A DNA stretch of 20,760 bases from Thermoplasmata archaeon (GTDB lineage Archaea > Thermoplasmatota > Thermoplasmata > Halarchaeoplasmatales > Halarchaeoplasmataceae): assembly GCA_019594305.1 (NCBI GenBank), contig JAFDTZ010000024.1, positions 1 through 20,760 of the forward strand, read 5' to 3'. The notes beneath the pieces were generated by a model that saw nothing but the letters and a program-made list of their open reading frames with translations, searched no databases and was not told the origin of the DNA. A program made the position numbers and the translations under genes. Below, piece by piece: positions 13,411-20,760 of the stretch (position 1 is its first letter; every line of letters begins with the position of its first letter).

Positions 13411-14694
13411 CTATATGATCTTAACATCCATGTTTTTCATGTCGATATCATAATTCCTGGATACCATATGCATCATGAAGATGAAAAGCAGAAGAAAGGA
13501 TAGGGCGGTACCCACGGCGGCCCCTTCTATGCCCATCATCGGTATCAATATGATGTTCAGAACGGTATTGACCGCCGCCGCGGCCCCGATACCCAGCGCC
13601 ATCTCCAAGGTCCTTTCCGTTGCCTGTACCGCGGTACGAAACAGTACATACCCACCGAAGAGGAATATCTCAAAGGAAGCGATGGAGAGGACCAGGGCTC
13701 CGGGAAGGAACTCGTCGCCGAACAACAGCCACAAAATATCACCGCTGTAAAGGATGATGAAGATTATCATGGGTATCGACACGAAGAAAAGAAAGGAAAA
13801 CACCTCTTGAAGAAGACGTGTAGAGGACGCACCCCTGGCCCTGCGTTCGGAAAGGGTAGGTAGTAGGACGATGCTTACCGGGGCCATCATACTGCCTATC
13901 ATCCACGGTATTCCGGAGGCGACCGAATATATTCCCACGTCAGTCAACTCGAGAAAGAATCCTATCAATATACGATCGATGGATTTCATCACGGTGATAA
14001 ATGTCATGGTAAATATCAGAGGTATGCCGAATCTGAGTATCCTGAGCGTTTCTTTTCTTTCGGGCTTTTTGAACGGTTCGAAATAAGATTCGTTTTTGAA
14101 CAGGTAGGCAAAGACCGATACGCATAGGATGGAGAAAACCACCGCTTGTGTGATGGCAAGGTATATGGCCCGATATGAGATCAGGACCAGGAGTGCAAGT
14201 GATAAGAAAAATACCGATAACTCGGGTAGTATCTTAAGCAGATTGTACTTTTTAAAATCCTTGAAACCCCTGAAGTAATCCCTGTTGACGATGTTCAGCT
14301 GGTCAAAGAATAATATGATGGCACCCAGAAGGAAGAATGTTCTCAATCTACCGTCGTCGAACACACTTTCCGCCAGGTAGCCGCTGGCGGTGATTATGCA
14401 AAGTGAAACCACGAAGCTTGACAGTATGGCGATGAAATAAGCGGAGTTAACAAAATTTGAAACCTTCTTTTCGTCTCCCCTGTACTTTGATATGAAGGTA
14501 ACCAGGGTGGTGCTCATTGCCATCTGTGCGAAGGGGCCCAGTATCCAGATCAACCCAAGGGTTATGGACCAAAGGCCCCACTCACCCGGCCCCAGCAATC
14601 TCGGGAATAGGATACCGCCTACTATAGCTATAAAACTCACAAACAGGTACGTACCGCTGGTGCTCACCAGGTCCTTGTAGAATTTCTCAGTCAT
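13411..14694 (-). CDS. Polysaccharide/glycan flippase (MOP superfamily, Wzx-like), C-terminus split by TAG
   Basis: The 427-residue product has about twelve hydrophobic helices. It begins 'TYLFVSFIAIVGGILFPRLLG' with the typical family opening 'RLLGPGEWGLWSITLGLIWI', and later has 'MMAPVSIVLLPTLSE' after helix 8. MOP-type flippases move lipid-linked glycans across the membrane for surface polysaccharide or protein glycosylation. The reading frame is interrupted after residue 427 by TAG; reading through would give 483 residues and 14 helices, nearer the usual size. The gene follows the GT2 gene by 17 bp on the same strand. The intergenic TTTAAATA suggests a possible internal promoter. Lipid-linked glycan as cargo is inferred from the adjacent glycosyltransferases. 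Confidence 0.85.
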   Translation of the reverse strand: MTEKFYKDLVSTSGTYLFVSFIAIVGGILFPRLLGPGEWGLWSITLGLIWILGPFAQMAMSTTLVTFISKYRGDEKKVSNFVNSAYFIAILSSFVVSLCIITASGYLAESVFDDGRLRTFFLLGAIILFFDQLNIVNRDYFRGFKDFKKYNLLKILPELSVFFLSLALLVLISYRAIYLAITQAVVFSILCVSVFAYLFKNESYFEPFKKPERKETLRILRFGIPLIFTMTFITVMKSIDRILIGFFLELTDVGIYSVASGIPWMIGSMMAPVSIVLLPTLSERRARGASSTRLLQEVFSFLFFVSIPMIIFIILYSGDILWLLFGDEFLPGALVLSIASFEIFLFGGYVLFRTAVQATERTLEMALGIGAAAAVNTVLNIILIPMMGIEGAAVGTALSFLLLFIFMMHMVSRNYDIDMKNMDVKII

Positions 14695-14711
14695 GGTAAT
14701 TTATCCGTTAT

Positions 14712-15575
14712 TTAAATATCTAGTATCAATTTGGATAATACCTTTCTAATTAAATGTTTTATCCCCGGCGGAGAGAGGAAAAAAGCCTCTTTAAAGTGTT
14801 TGTAAGCCCCTTCTCGGTCTCCCTTCATGTACTCCAGAAAACCTATTTCGTAAAGGTGTCTCGCGTGCAGGCCGGGATCATCGGTAATGCGGTCCTTGTA
14901 CAAGTTGAAGATATACCTTCTCGAGTGGACCTTTTTGGAATAGTCGCTGGTTATCTGGTTATCCTTATGGATATGATATTTGACCAGGGATTCCGGTACA
15001 CATCCGAATTCGTATTTTTCAGCAAGCCTGAGGTACAGGTCCAGCTCCTGGGACGCCGGCAATCCCTGGGTGAAACCCCCCACTTCGGTAACACATCCTT
15101 TCCTCAGCAGTATAACCGACGTGCTTCCGATTATGTTCTCCCACAGCAGGTCATGGAATATATCGCCTTCCCGGGCTATCATCTTTTGAGTAAGGGGCTT
15201 GCCGCCCCTGTACTTTGTAAGACCGGTGTACACACCGCAGTAGGAGGCCGGTGCACCTTTGATCGCCTTCAGCTGCTTCTCCAGCTTGCGGGGTAACCAT
15301 TCGTCGTCATCGTCCAGAAAGGCGATGTACTCCGCACTGCTCTCACGTATACCGAGGTTACGTGCTCCGCCGCCTCCGAGGTTTTTCTTGTTGCGGTGGT
15401 AGACTATCCTATCATCCCCGAATCCCTCCACCACCTCTTCGGTATCGTCCTCGGAGTTGTCGTCGATCACTATCAACTCGAAGTTTCTGTGGCTTTGGTC
15501 AAGTACGCTTTTAATGGCCCTTCTAAGCTTTTCAGAACGGTTGTATGTGGGTATGACCACACTCACGTCTCTCAT
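14712..15575 (-). CDS. GT2 family glycosyltransferase (GT-A fold)
   Basis: This 287-residue soluble enzyme opens with 'VSVVIPTYNRSEKLRRAI' and 'FELIVIDDNSEDDTEEVV' (D38, D39 bind nucleotide-sugar). It continues through 'NLGGGGARNLGI' (65-76) to the metal-binding acidic motif 'FLDDDDEWLP' (87-95) and ends with an acceptor domain with 'GLPASQELDLYLRLA'. These are the marks of inverting GT2 enzymes, which transfer a sugar from UDP- or GDP-sugar to a lipid-linked or protein acceptor. There is no membrane helix, so it probably works peripherally at the cytosolic face. The C-terminal tail 'GDREGAYKHFKEAFFLSPPG' is TPR-like. A TATA-like box lies 70 bp region upstream, so GT2 and flippase may be transcribed separately from the GT4 pair. 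The sugar is not predictable. Confidence 0.9.
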   Translation of the reverse strand: MRDVSVVIPTYNRSEKLRRAIKSVLDQSHRNFELIVIDDNSEDDTEEVVEGFGDDRIVYHRNKKNLGGGGARNLGIRESSAEYIAFLDDDDEWLPRKLEKQLKAIKGAPASYCGVYTGLTKYRGGKPLTQKMIAREGDIFHDLLWENIIGSTSVILLRKGCVTEVGGFTQGLPASQELDLYLRLAEKYEFGCVPESLVKYHIHKDNQITSDYSKKVHSRRYIFNLYKDRITDDPGLHARHLYEIGFLEYMKGDREGAYKHFKEAFFLSPPGIKHLIRKVLSKLILDI

Positions 15576-15610
15576 TTACTATACACTTTCCTTTCAGGCT
15601 ATACCGGTAT

Positions 15611-15620
15611 GATTATAAAG
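15611..15620 (-). promoter_or_regulatory. TATA-like box for the GT2-flippase pair
   Basis: The minus strand reads CTTTATAATC, about 36-45 bp upstream of the GT2 ATG, inside the 70-bp gap after the GT4 gene. It would give a leader of about a dozen bases. Confidence 0.45.
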
Positions 15621-15645
15621 CCGACTATAAAATATTTCTCTAGAA

Positions 15646-16854
15646 TCAAAGCAGTTCTTCCCATTTCCTTACAACGGTAAGCCTGTCAAAATCCCTCACC
15701 CTTCGGGACGTGTTGGAATACCTACCCCTGATCTTTTCATTTACCTTTACCTGGGCCATCAATCGACCCAGCATAGTTTCCTCCCGGGTCAGGCCTCTGT
15801 CTTTAAGGGTGCTGAAACCCGTTTCAGCGGCAAAGGGGTTCGTCAGTATCCCGTATCTTCCGAAATAAGGGTATTCGATCTTGGCGGCCGGTGAAAGTTC
15901 GGGACAGAGTATCTCCCTCGGCCCTGACATGCAGTCTGTGGAGATCACCGGCATATCCTGTGAAAGTGCCTCTATAAGAACGTTGGGATAACCCTCGAAA
16001 AGTGATGTCAGAACGAAACAGTCGGCGGCCTTAAGGTACGGAAATATATTACGCACCTCTCCCAAAAACGATATCCTGTCTGCGATACCCATATCTCTTG
16101 CCAAACCCTTTAACCTGCTTTCCAGAGGACCCTTTCCCAGCACCACGAGTTTTGCTTCCATGGACACTCCTTTGAAAGCCCTTATTAGGTGCCAATGTCC
16201 CTTCTGCGAGGTCAATGAGCCTACGGTTATGAAGGTAAAATCGTTGTCAAAAACTCCTTCGTGCCTTCGCAAAATATTTTTCTTCGATAGCTCTCGAAAA
16301 GCCCTCGGGTCCGCCATGTTGTGTATCACCGTCGTATTCGTTATAGACAATCTATCATTCAATATCTTACCGATGGTATCCGTCTGGACCACCACCTTAT
16401 GTGCCTTGGGGTAAAGATATTTCATCAAACTTCTGTGCCAGCGTTTGTCCCCTTCCAAGGGATTGTTCCTTACCGATACGAGCATCCTCACCTTGTTACC
16501 GAACAATGTCTTGCTCAGGAGCGATTGAACGTTCATCCGTGTAAGGAATGATATCAACACATCGATATCCCTTTCCCTACAGATATCTCTTATCTTTCGT
16601 GCGGTGGACAGTATCTCGACGGCATCACTCAGTGGATTTTTCTTTTTCTTGTAACCCAAACAGATGTTCTCGCCTTGGTACTCGCAGGCGGGTCCCTCTT
16701 TGTAGAAGGTAAGGTAGGTTACACGGTGTCCCCTCTCACCGAGGCTTTTACCCAGGAGGGCGGCGCTCCTTTCCGCTCCACCCCCTATCTTCAGGCTGGA
16801 AACCACCACGAGTATATTCTTGCCTCTCGGCTCGGGCGGAACTATCCTTCGCAC
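15646..16854 (-). CDS. GT4 family glycosyltransferase (GT-B fold)
   Basis: The 402-residue enzyme has the N-terminal Rossmann start 'NILVVVSSLKIGGGAERSAA' (13-32). The donor-binding half has 'FITVGSLTSQKGHWHLIRAF' (208-227), 'LVVLGKGPLESRLKGLA' and the signature 'SLFEGYPNVLIEALSQDMPV' (284-303) with E287 and E295. It continues 'ISTDCMSGPREIL', a segment frequent in GT4 enzymes that extend lipid-linked glycans with hexosamine or hexose. GT4 enzymes are retaining. The start is GTG at 16854, inside the last codons of the upstream GT4 gene (13-bp overlap), so coupled translation is likely. A G-rich stretch directly precedes the start. The donor sugar cannot be told. Confidence 0.9.
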   Translation of the reverse strand: MRRIVPPEPRGKNILVVVSSLKIGGGAERSAALLGKSLGERGHRVTYLTFYKEGPACEYQGENICLGYKKKKNPLSDAVEILSTARKIRDICRERDIDVLISFLTRMNVQSLLSKTLFGNKVRMLVSVRNNPLEGDKRWHRSLMKYLYPKAHKVVVQTDTIGKILNDRLSITNTTVIHNMADPRAFRELSKKNILRRHEGVFDNDFTFITVGSLTSQKGHWHLIRAFKGVSMEAKLVVLGKGPLESRLKGLARDMGIADRISFLGEVRNIFPYLKAADCFVLTSLFEGYPNVLIEALSQDMPVISTDCMSGPREILCPELSPAAKIEYPYFGRYGILTNPFAAETGFSTLKDRGLTREETMLGRLMAQVKVNEKIRGRYSNTSRRVRDFDRLTVVRKWEELL

Positions 16855-18083
16855 CCCCTTTTACCGTGGGAATGCCCTTGGTAGGTATTTATGATACGGC
16901 ACAGTACCCTCTTATCTGTCAATTCCTTCCGGTAGTACCTTTTCATGTTCACTTCCATAGACCTCAACACATGGGGTTTTTCCACAAGATATTTTAGTTT
17001 GGCGGCAAGCTCTTCCTCCCTTGGCTTCACCAGATACCCGTTGTAACCGTCCTTGACGATCTCCGGACTGCCACCTACATTAGTAGCGATCAACGGTTTG
17101 CCGAAATAGGCTGCCTCCAGAAGCACCCGTGATAGCGGTTCGGGCCACAGTGATGGAACCACTATCACATCGGATTGTTGGTACACCGAATGAATAACAT
17201 CGTGTTCTACCTTTCCCAGGAATTCAACGTTCTTTCCGGCGATATTCTTCAGCTTTTCACCTTCGGGTCCGTCCCCGACGATGATCAATCTAGCTTTGGG
17301 TTCTATACCGTTGAATGCCCGTACGAGTAACTCGACCCCCTTTATCTTACCCAAGTCACCGATGTACGTGATGATAGGTAAATCATCCTTCAGAGATATC
17401 CGTTTATCGGACTTTTTGATGTCGGGTATGTTGACCACGTTGACGATGCGTTCCCGTGGTATACCTTCTTCCAGCAGCCGGTTCGTTATGAACCTACTGA
17501 GGCTGAAAAAGGTATCAACATACTGCAGGGCACTCTTTCGCCCTTTGTAATCGTGATAGAGTGCCAGCCAGAACAGCGGGTTGTACTTCAAATATCCTTT
17601 CAACCGTTGCTTGCCGATATACTCGGAATTGGTTATGCAGCCGATGAATTTGCCGAAGCCGCAACCACTGCAGACACTCTCCTCCTTGTAGAACAGGTTT
17701 CCCTTGGGGCAGAAATTCAGGTATGAATTTATGGTGGCGAAGCTCGGCCTTTCCGTATCCACTATACTCGTGATGTTGAAGAAGTGCACCATGTCATGTT
17801 GTATCGCAAGATGTTCAATCTCCTTCCTTACGCTTCTCTTGAAATGTAATTTGCGTTTTAAGTTGTCCGTAATCGAGCTGCGGCCGTCACCGGTTTTTAA
17901 ACGTCGAACTATGGTTACACCGTTCTTTCTTTCCACAGGTTTCAGGCCCGGAACCTCGGAGGTCAATACGGTCACCCGAATGCCATCCCGTCCTGCAAGA
18001 CCGTAAGCTAGCAGTGCGCAGGATATCTCACCGCCGCCGTAACTTCGGGGTGGAAATGATTCGGAGACGAACAGTATCTTCAT
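16842..18083 (-). CDS. GT4 family glycosyltransferase with a four-cysteine insertion
   Basis: The ATG at 18083 gives 413 residues starting MKILFVSESFPPRSYGGGEI, a classic GT4 N-terminus; a GTG at 18092 would add three residues. The donor half has 'ITYIGDLGKIKGVELLVRAF', 'LIIVGDGPEGEKLKNIA' and the signature 'EPLSRVLLEAAYFGKPLIAT'. In the acceptor half, C125, C138, C141 and C149 form a cluster (C-x12-C-x2-C-x7-C, within 'NFCPKGNLFY' and 'CSGCGFGKFIGC'), as in a GT4 subset where these cysteines may bind zinc. It is the first gene of the minus-strand glycan cluster; the three genes behind it follow within 70 bp each. It ends with TAG. Its 104-bp upstream region separates it from the divergent ATPase regulator. 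Acceptor and sugar unknown. Confidence 0.9.
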   Translation of the reverse strand: MKILFVSESFPPRSYGGGEISCALLAYGLAGRDGIRVTVLTSEVPGLKPVERKNGVTIVRRLKTGDGRSSITDNLKRKLHFKRSVRKEIEHLAIQHDMVHFFNITSIVDTERPSFATINSYLNFCPKGNLFYKEESVCSGCGFGKFIGCITNSEYIGKQRLKGYLKYNPLFWLALYHDYKGRKSALQYVDTFFSLSRFITNRLLEEGIPRERIVNVVNIPDIKKSDKRISLKDDLPIITYIGDLGKIKGVELLVRAFNGIEPKARLIIVGDGPEGEKLKNIAGKNVEFLGKVEHDVIHSVYQQSDVIVVPSLWPEPLSRVLLEAAYFGKPLIATNVGGSPEIVKDGYNGYLVKPREEELAAKLKYLVEKPHVLRSMEVNMKRYYRKELTDKRVLCRIINTYQGHSHGKRGCEG

Positions 18084-18196
18084 CTTGTTCACGTGACGGT
18101 ATTCGAGGCAAAGAATTTTTCCCTATTTCCTAAACCCTTTGAAACCGGTAGATGAAGGAAAGATTTACTTATCACCCAACGTATAGTGTACGGCCC

Positions 18197-20760
18197 ATGA
18201 TATCATCCACTGTTAGGGAACGGATACTCATCCACCTCCTGTCCTATTATCGTTACATATCAGAGGACAGGGTACCCCAGGAGATATCCCAGCCCGGTAT
18301 CGCCAATGCCGTGAGGGTGAGCAGACCACATATCAGTCAGGAGATGGGGAAGTTGATGGAGAAGGAGCCTGACCTCATCAGGGAAGATATAAGACGTGTA
18401 AAGGGCATGAAAAGGAAACGGAAGGTTTATTTTCTAACTCCCCGGGGTCTCCGTAAGGCCAAGGATCTGGTGGACAAGTTCAGCGGCCATGAGTTGACCA
18501 TGATAACGTCCCGGGGAAAACAAAAGGTATTTCTGAAGGATATCGGCGAGCACATCAAGGGAGACTCCCCGCTACTGACCGCCCTCTCGGGTGTCAACGA
18601 AGAAGGTGTACTCGACCTTACCAGGGAAGAGAAGATAGAAGAGGATATCTTCATCGACCGTGAGGATGAAATCAAGTTCCTCGACGGTATGCTCACAGAA
18701 GTGATCGATAGGGGCAGCAAGGTTCTATTCCTCCTGGGGGATTCCGGTATCGGCAAGACACGGCTGGTGGACGAATTCAGAAGAAGCGTGTCCCACAAAG
18801 AATATGTTTTTCTGTCCGGCAAGGCCTACTTTGAAAGTTCCGACCCCTACTTACCCTTCAAAAAGGTGTTCGATGAATTGGCCAAGAGTAACGGGTTCGA
18901 GGCACCTCCCTTCATGAGCTACCATGACCGGAAGGATCCCAAGGCAGAGGACCGAAAGACGCTGGACACCCGGAGGACGGCAGCGTTTTTTGAGATAACC
19001 CAGGATCTGAAGAAAGCGGCCTCCGATAAAACCATCGTAATATTCATAGACGACCTCCAATGGGCGGATGCGGTTTCTCTGCAGCTGATACATTACATGG
19101 CGGATAATCTGGGTGATTCTCCCGTACTGTTGATGGGGGCTTTCCGACCCCAGGACATAAGGGCCAACCCGCTGCTGAAAGAGATATGCCAGAGGTTGAG
19201 ACGAGGAGGTAACTACAACGAGCTGTCCCTGAAACCCTTGAACTGGAAACATACGAAGAAGATGGTCGAGGGGATGCTGGGGGTACCGGGTATACCGGTA
19301 GACTTCGTTAAACTTCTCCACGGTCTTTCCGAGGGCAACCCCTTGTTCATAAAGGAGTGTGTTAAGGGACTTCAGGAAGACGGAGATATAAACCCGAAGG
19401 AAAACAGATATCCCGACGACCCGAACGAGATCAAGATACCCCTCATAATCATCGATATAATCGAAAGGCGTTTTGACCAACTCCCGGATGAAACCGTGAG
19501 GCTGCTTCACCTGGGTTGCGTCATAGGAGAGGAAATACACCTCGAGGTGCTTTTGAAAACCAGCGGCTTCGATGAACTGGATACCTTCGACCACATAGAC
19601 ATACTCCTGGGTACTAACATATGGGTGGAGAATTCCGACGAAGACAAGTTCATGTTCTCCCACGCCCTGGTGCATCTGGCGGCCTACAAAAGTATTCCGG
19701 AGATAAAGAGAAGGCACATACACAAGGCCGTCGCCGAGGTGATGGAGGAGATCCACAGCGATAACATCGAAGAGTACTACTCCGACCTGGCCAACCACTT
19801 CGAGAACGCAGGTTTGAAGGAAAGGGCCATAGAATACTACCGTAAGGCGGGGAAACGCGCCGAGGAGGTCTATGCCCAGGAGGACGCCCTGGACATGTAC
19901 CGCCGGGGGTTAAAATTGTGGGAAGAAACCGGGGGTCATGAAGGAATAAAGCTGATGGAGAGTATGGGTGATGTAAATTCCATACTCGGCAATTATTCTT
20001 CCTGCAGGGAGTACTACGATCTGATACTGGAAGAGACGGACGATATGACGGTGGTGCGGAGGATACACCGCAAACTCTCCCAGAGCTGGCTGATCCAGGG
20101 TGAGTACACCAGGGCCAGGGAGCTCATCGACAGGGGTATCGAGATGGGTATGGGGGACGACATATCGGAGATGTGCAAGCTATACGAGGTCAAGGGCTGG
20201 GCGTTGATGCAGATGGGGGATCTTGAGGGTGCCAAGGGCATGTTTGAAAAGGAAAGAGCCCTCTCGGAAGAGATCGGTCAGGAAGCTCTCATGGGCAATT
20301 CCAACCACAACCTGGGTACCCTGCACATATACAAGGGATTATTCGAGGATGCCTATAGGTACCTTAACGAGGCCATCAGGATACGCGAAAAATTGGGTGA
20401 TCGTAGAGGCACCGCCAAATCTCTTAACAATATCGGTATGTTGTACATCTCCAGGTGTGAGATACAGAAGGCCATGGATACCTACCACAAGTGTTACGAG
20501 ATACAGAAGGAGATGGGCGACCTGGATGGCATGACAGGTGCCCTTGCCAATCTGGCCACACTGCAGTATGTGAGCGATGATATCAGGAGCGCCGAAGACA
20601 ATTTCAACAAGACACTTCAGATATTCGAGAATATAGGGGATAAGAGGGGAGTTGCAATGGCAACTAACAACCTGGGTCTCGTATATGCCGACCTAGGGTA
20701 CCTGGGCAGAGCCATGGAGTACCAGAAGAAAGCCCTCACCCTCAGGGAGGAGATGGGAGA
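18197..20760 (+). CDS. STAND-type ATPase regulator with N-terminal winged helix and TPR repeats (partial)
   Basis: The frame from the ATG at 18197 is open to the window end, 854 codons, with no stop seen. An N-terminal winged-helix domain (about 1-95) has 'GIANAVRVSRPHISQEMGKL' as a likely recognition helix and 'RKVYFLTPRGLRKAKDLV' as wing and dimer helix. The NTPase core has P-loop 'GDSGIGKTR' (181-189) and Walker B 'IVIFIDDLQWAD' (280-291), followed by an arm region with 'FSHALVHLAAYKSIP'. From about 520 on there are many TPR-like repeats, for example 'NNIGMLYISRCEIQKAMDTY' and 'ATNNLGLVYADLGYLGRAME'. This is the MalT/AfsR-like layout, in which ligand or protein binding to the TPRs switches an ATP-driven transcription factor. 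A TATA-like ATTTACTTA lies about 30 bp upstream. The divergent position opposite the glycan genes suggests, but does not show, that it controls them. Confidence 0.88.
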   Translation, partial: MISSTVRERILIHLLSYYRYISEDRVPQEISQPGIANAVRVSRPHISQEMGKLMEKEPDLIREDIRRVKGMKRKRKVYFLTPRGLRKAKDLVDKFSGHELTMITSRGKQKVFLKDIGEHIKGDSPLLTALSGVNEEGVLDLTREEKIEEDIFIDREDEIKFLDGMLTEVIDRGSKVLFLLGDSGIGKTRLVDEFRRSVSHKEYVFLSGKAYFESSDPYLPFKKVFDELAKSNGFEAPPFMSYHDRKDPKAEDRKTLDTRRTAAFFEITQDLKKAASDKTIVIFIDDLQWADAVSLQLIHYMADNLGDSPVLLMGAFRPQDIRANPLLKEICQRLRRGGNYNELSLKPLNWKHTKKMVEGMLGVPGIPVDFVKLLHGLSEGNPLFIKECVKGLQEDGDINPKENRYPDDPNEIKIPLIIIDIIERRFDQLPDETVRLLHLGCVIGEEIHLEVLLKTSGFDELDTFDHIDILLGTNIWVENSDEDKFMFSHALVHLAAYKSIPEIKRRHIHKAVAEVMEEIHSDNIEEYYSDLANHFENAGLKERAIEYYRKAGKRAEEVYAQEDALDMYRRGLKLWEETGGHEGIKLMESMGDVNSILGNYSSCREYYDLILEETDDMTVVRRIHRKLSQSWLIQGEYTRARELIDRGIEMGMGDDISEMCKLYEVKGWALMQMGDLEGAKGMFEKERALSEEIGQEALMGNSNHNLGTLHIYKGLFEDAYRYLNEAIRIREKLGDRRGTAKSLNNIGMLYISRCEIQKAMDTYHKCYEIQKEMGDLDGMTGALANLATLQYVSDDIRSAEDNFNKTLQIFENIGDKRGVAMATNNLGLVYADLGYLGRAMEYQKKALTLREEMG

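Noticed and set aside
18851..19798. Minus-strand open frame of 315 codons
   Set aside because: It is antisense to the NTPase and arm regions of the STAND regulator, whose plus frame has clear P-loop, Walker B and TPR motifs. The minus product has no recognisable family.

Overview
The window reads as chromosomal DNA of a euryarchaeon, most likely a member of the Thermoplasmatota; the phylum is inferred. Seen directly: an archaeal-type SRP54, an archaeal-type UMP kinase, a PhoU with a fused AbrB-type DNA-binding domain, a TraB-family membrane protein, DUF368 and a roadblock/LC7 protein. Many start codons lie about 25 bp downstream of a TATA-like box, as expected for leaderless archaeal transcription. 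Stop codons TGA, TAA and TAG are all used. No rRNA, tRNA, CRISPR array or intact insertion sequence was recognised.

Layout. (1) 1-249, minus: a partial roadblock/LC7 protein. (2) 417-2093, plus: a tight three-gene run of a conserved archaeal protein with a possible SecB-like fold, a DUF447-like protein and a PHP-domain phosphoesterase. (3) 2096-6675, minus: a DUF368 polyprenyl-phosphate translocase homologue, a TraB-family protein that has lost both His motifs, a zinc-ribbon membrane protein, SRP54 and IscU. (4) 6676-7094: a gene-poor stretch with a small start-less zinc-ribbon ORF. (5) 7095-9100, minus: a two-gene operon for a membrane-anchored YcdB/PepSY-like protein and a secreted caspase-like cysteine peptidase. 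(6) 9445-13229, plus: UMP kinase, then a phosphate module of Pit transporter, DUF47 PhoU-like protein and AbrB-PhoU regulator. (7) 13243-18083, minus: a glycan cluster of two GT4 and one GT2 glycosyltransferases plus a polysaccharide flippase. (8) 18197 to the window end, plus: a large STAND-type ATPase regulator with a winged-helix N-terminus and TPR repeats, divergent from the glycan cluster and cut by the window edge.

How the parts work together. In the phosphate module, Pit imports phosphate, the DUF47 protein probably gates it, and the AbrB-PhoU protein probably senses and represses. CTATATAG-like palindromes upstream of both pit and phoU are candidate operators for that regulator. In the glycan cluster the glycosyltransferases would build a lipid-linked glycan, the flippase would move it outward, and the DUF368 protein could return the emptied carrier. 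The peptidase operon looks like a protease paired with a PepSY-type companion.

Most worth a second look: the flippase reading frame is split by one in-frame TAG, after which the same frame continues for 55 codons and supplies what look like the two missing C-terminal helices; the candidate phosphate operators; the peptidase/PepSY pair; and the TraB protein without its histidines.
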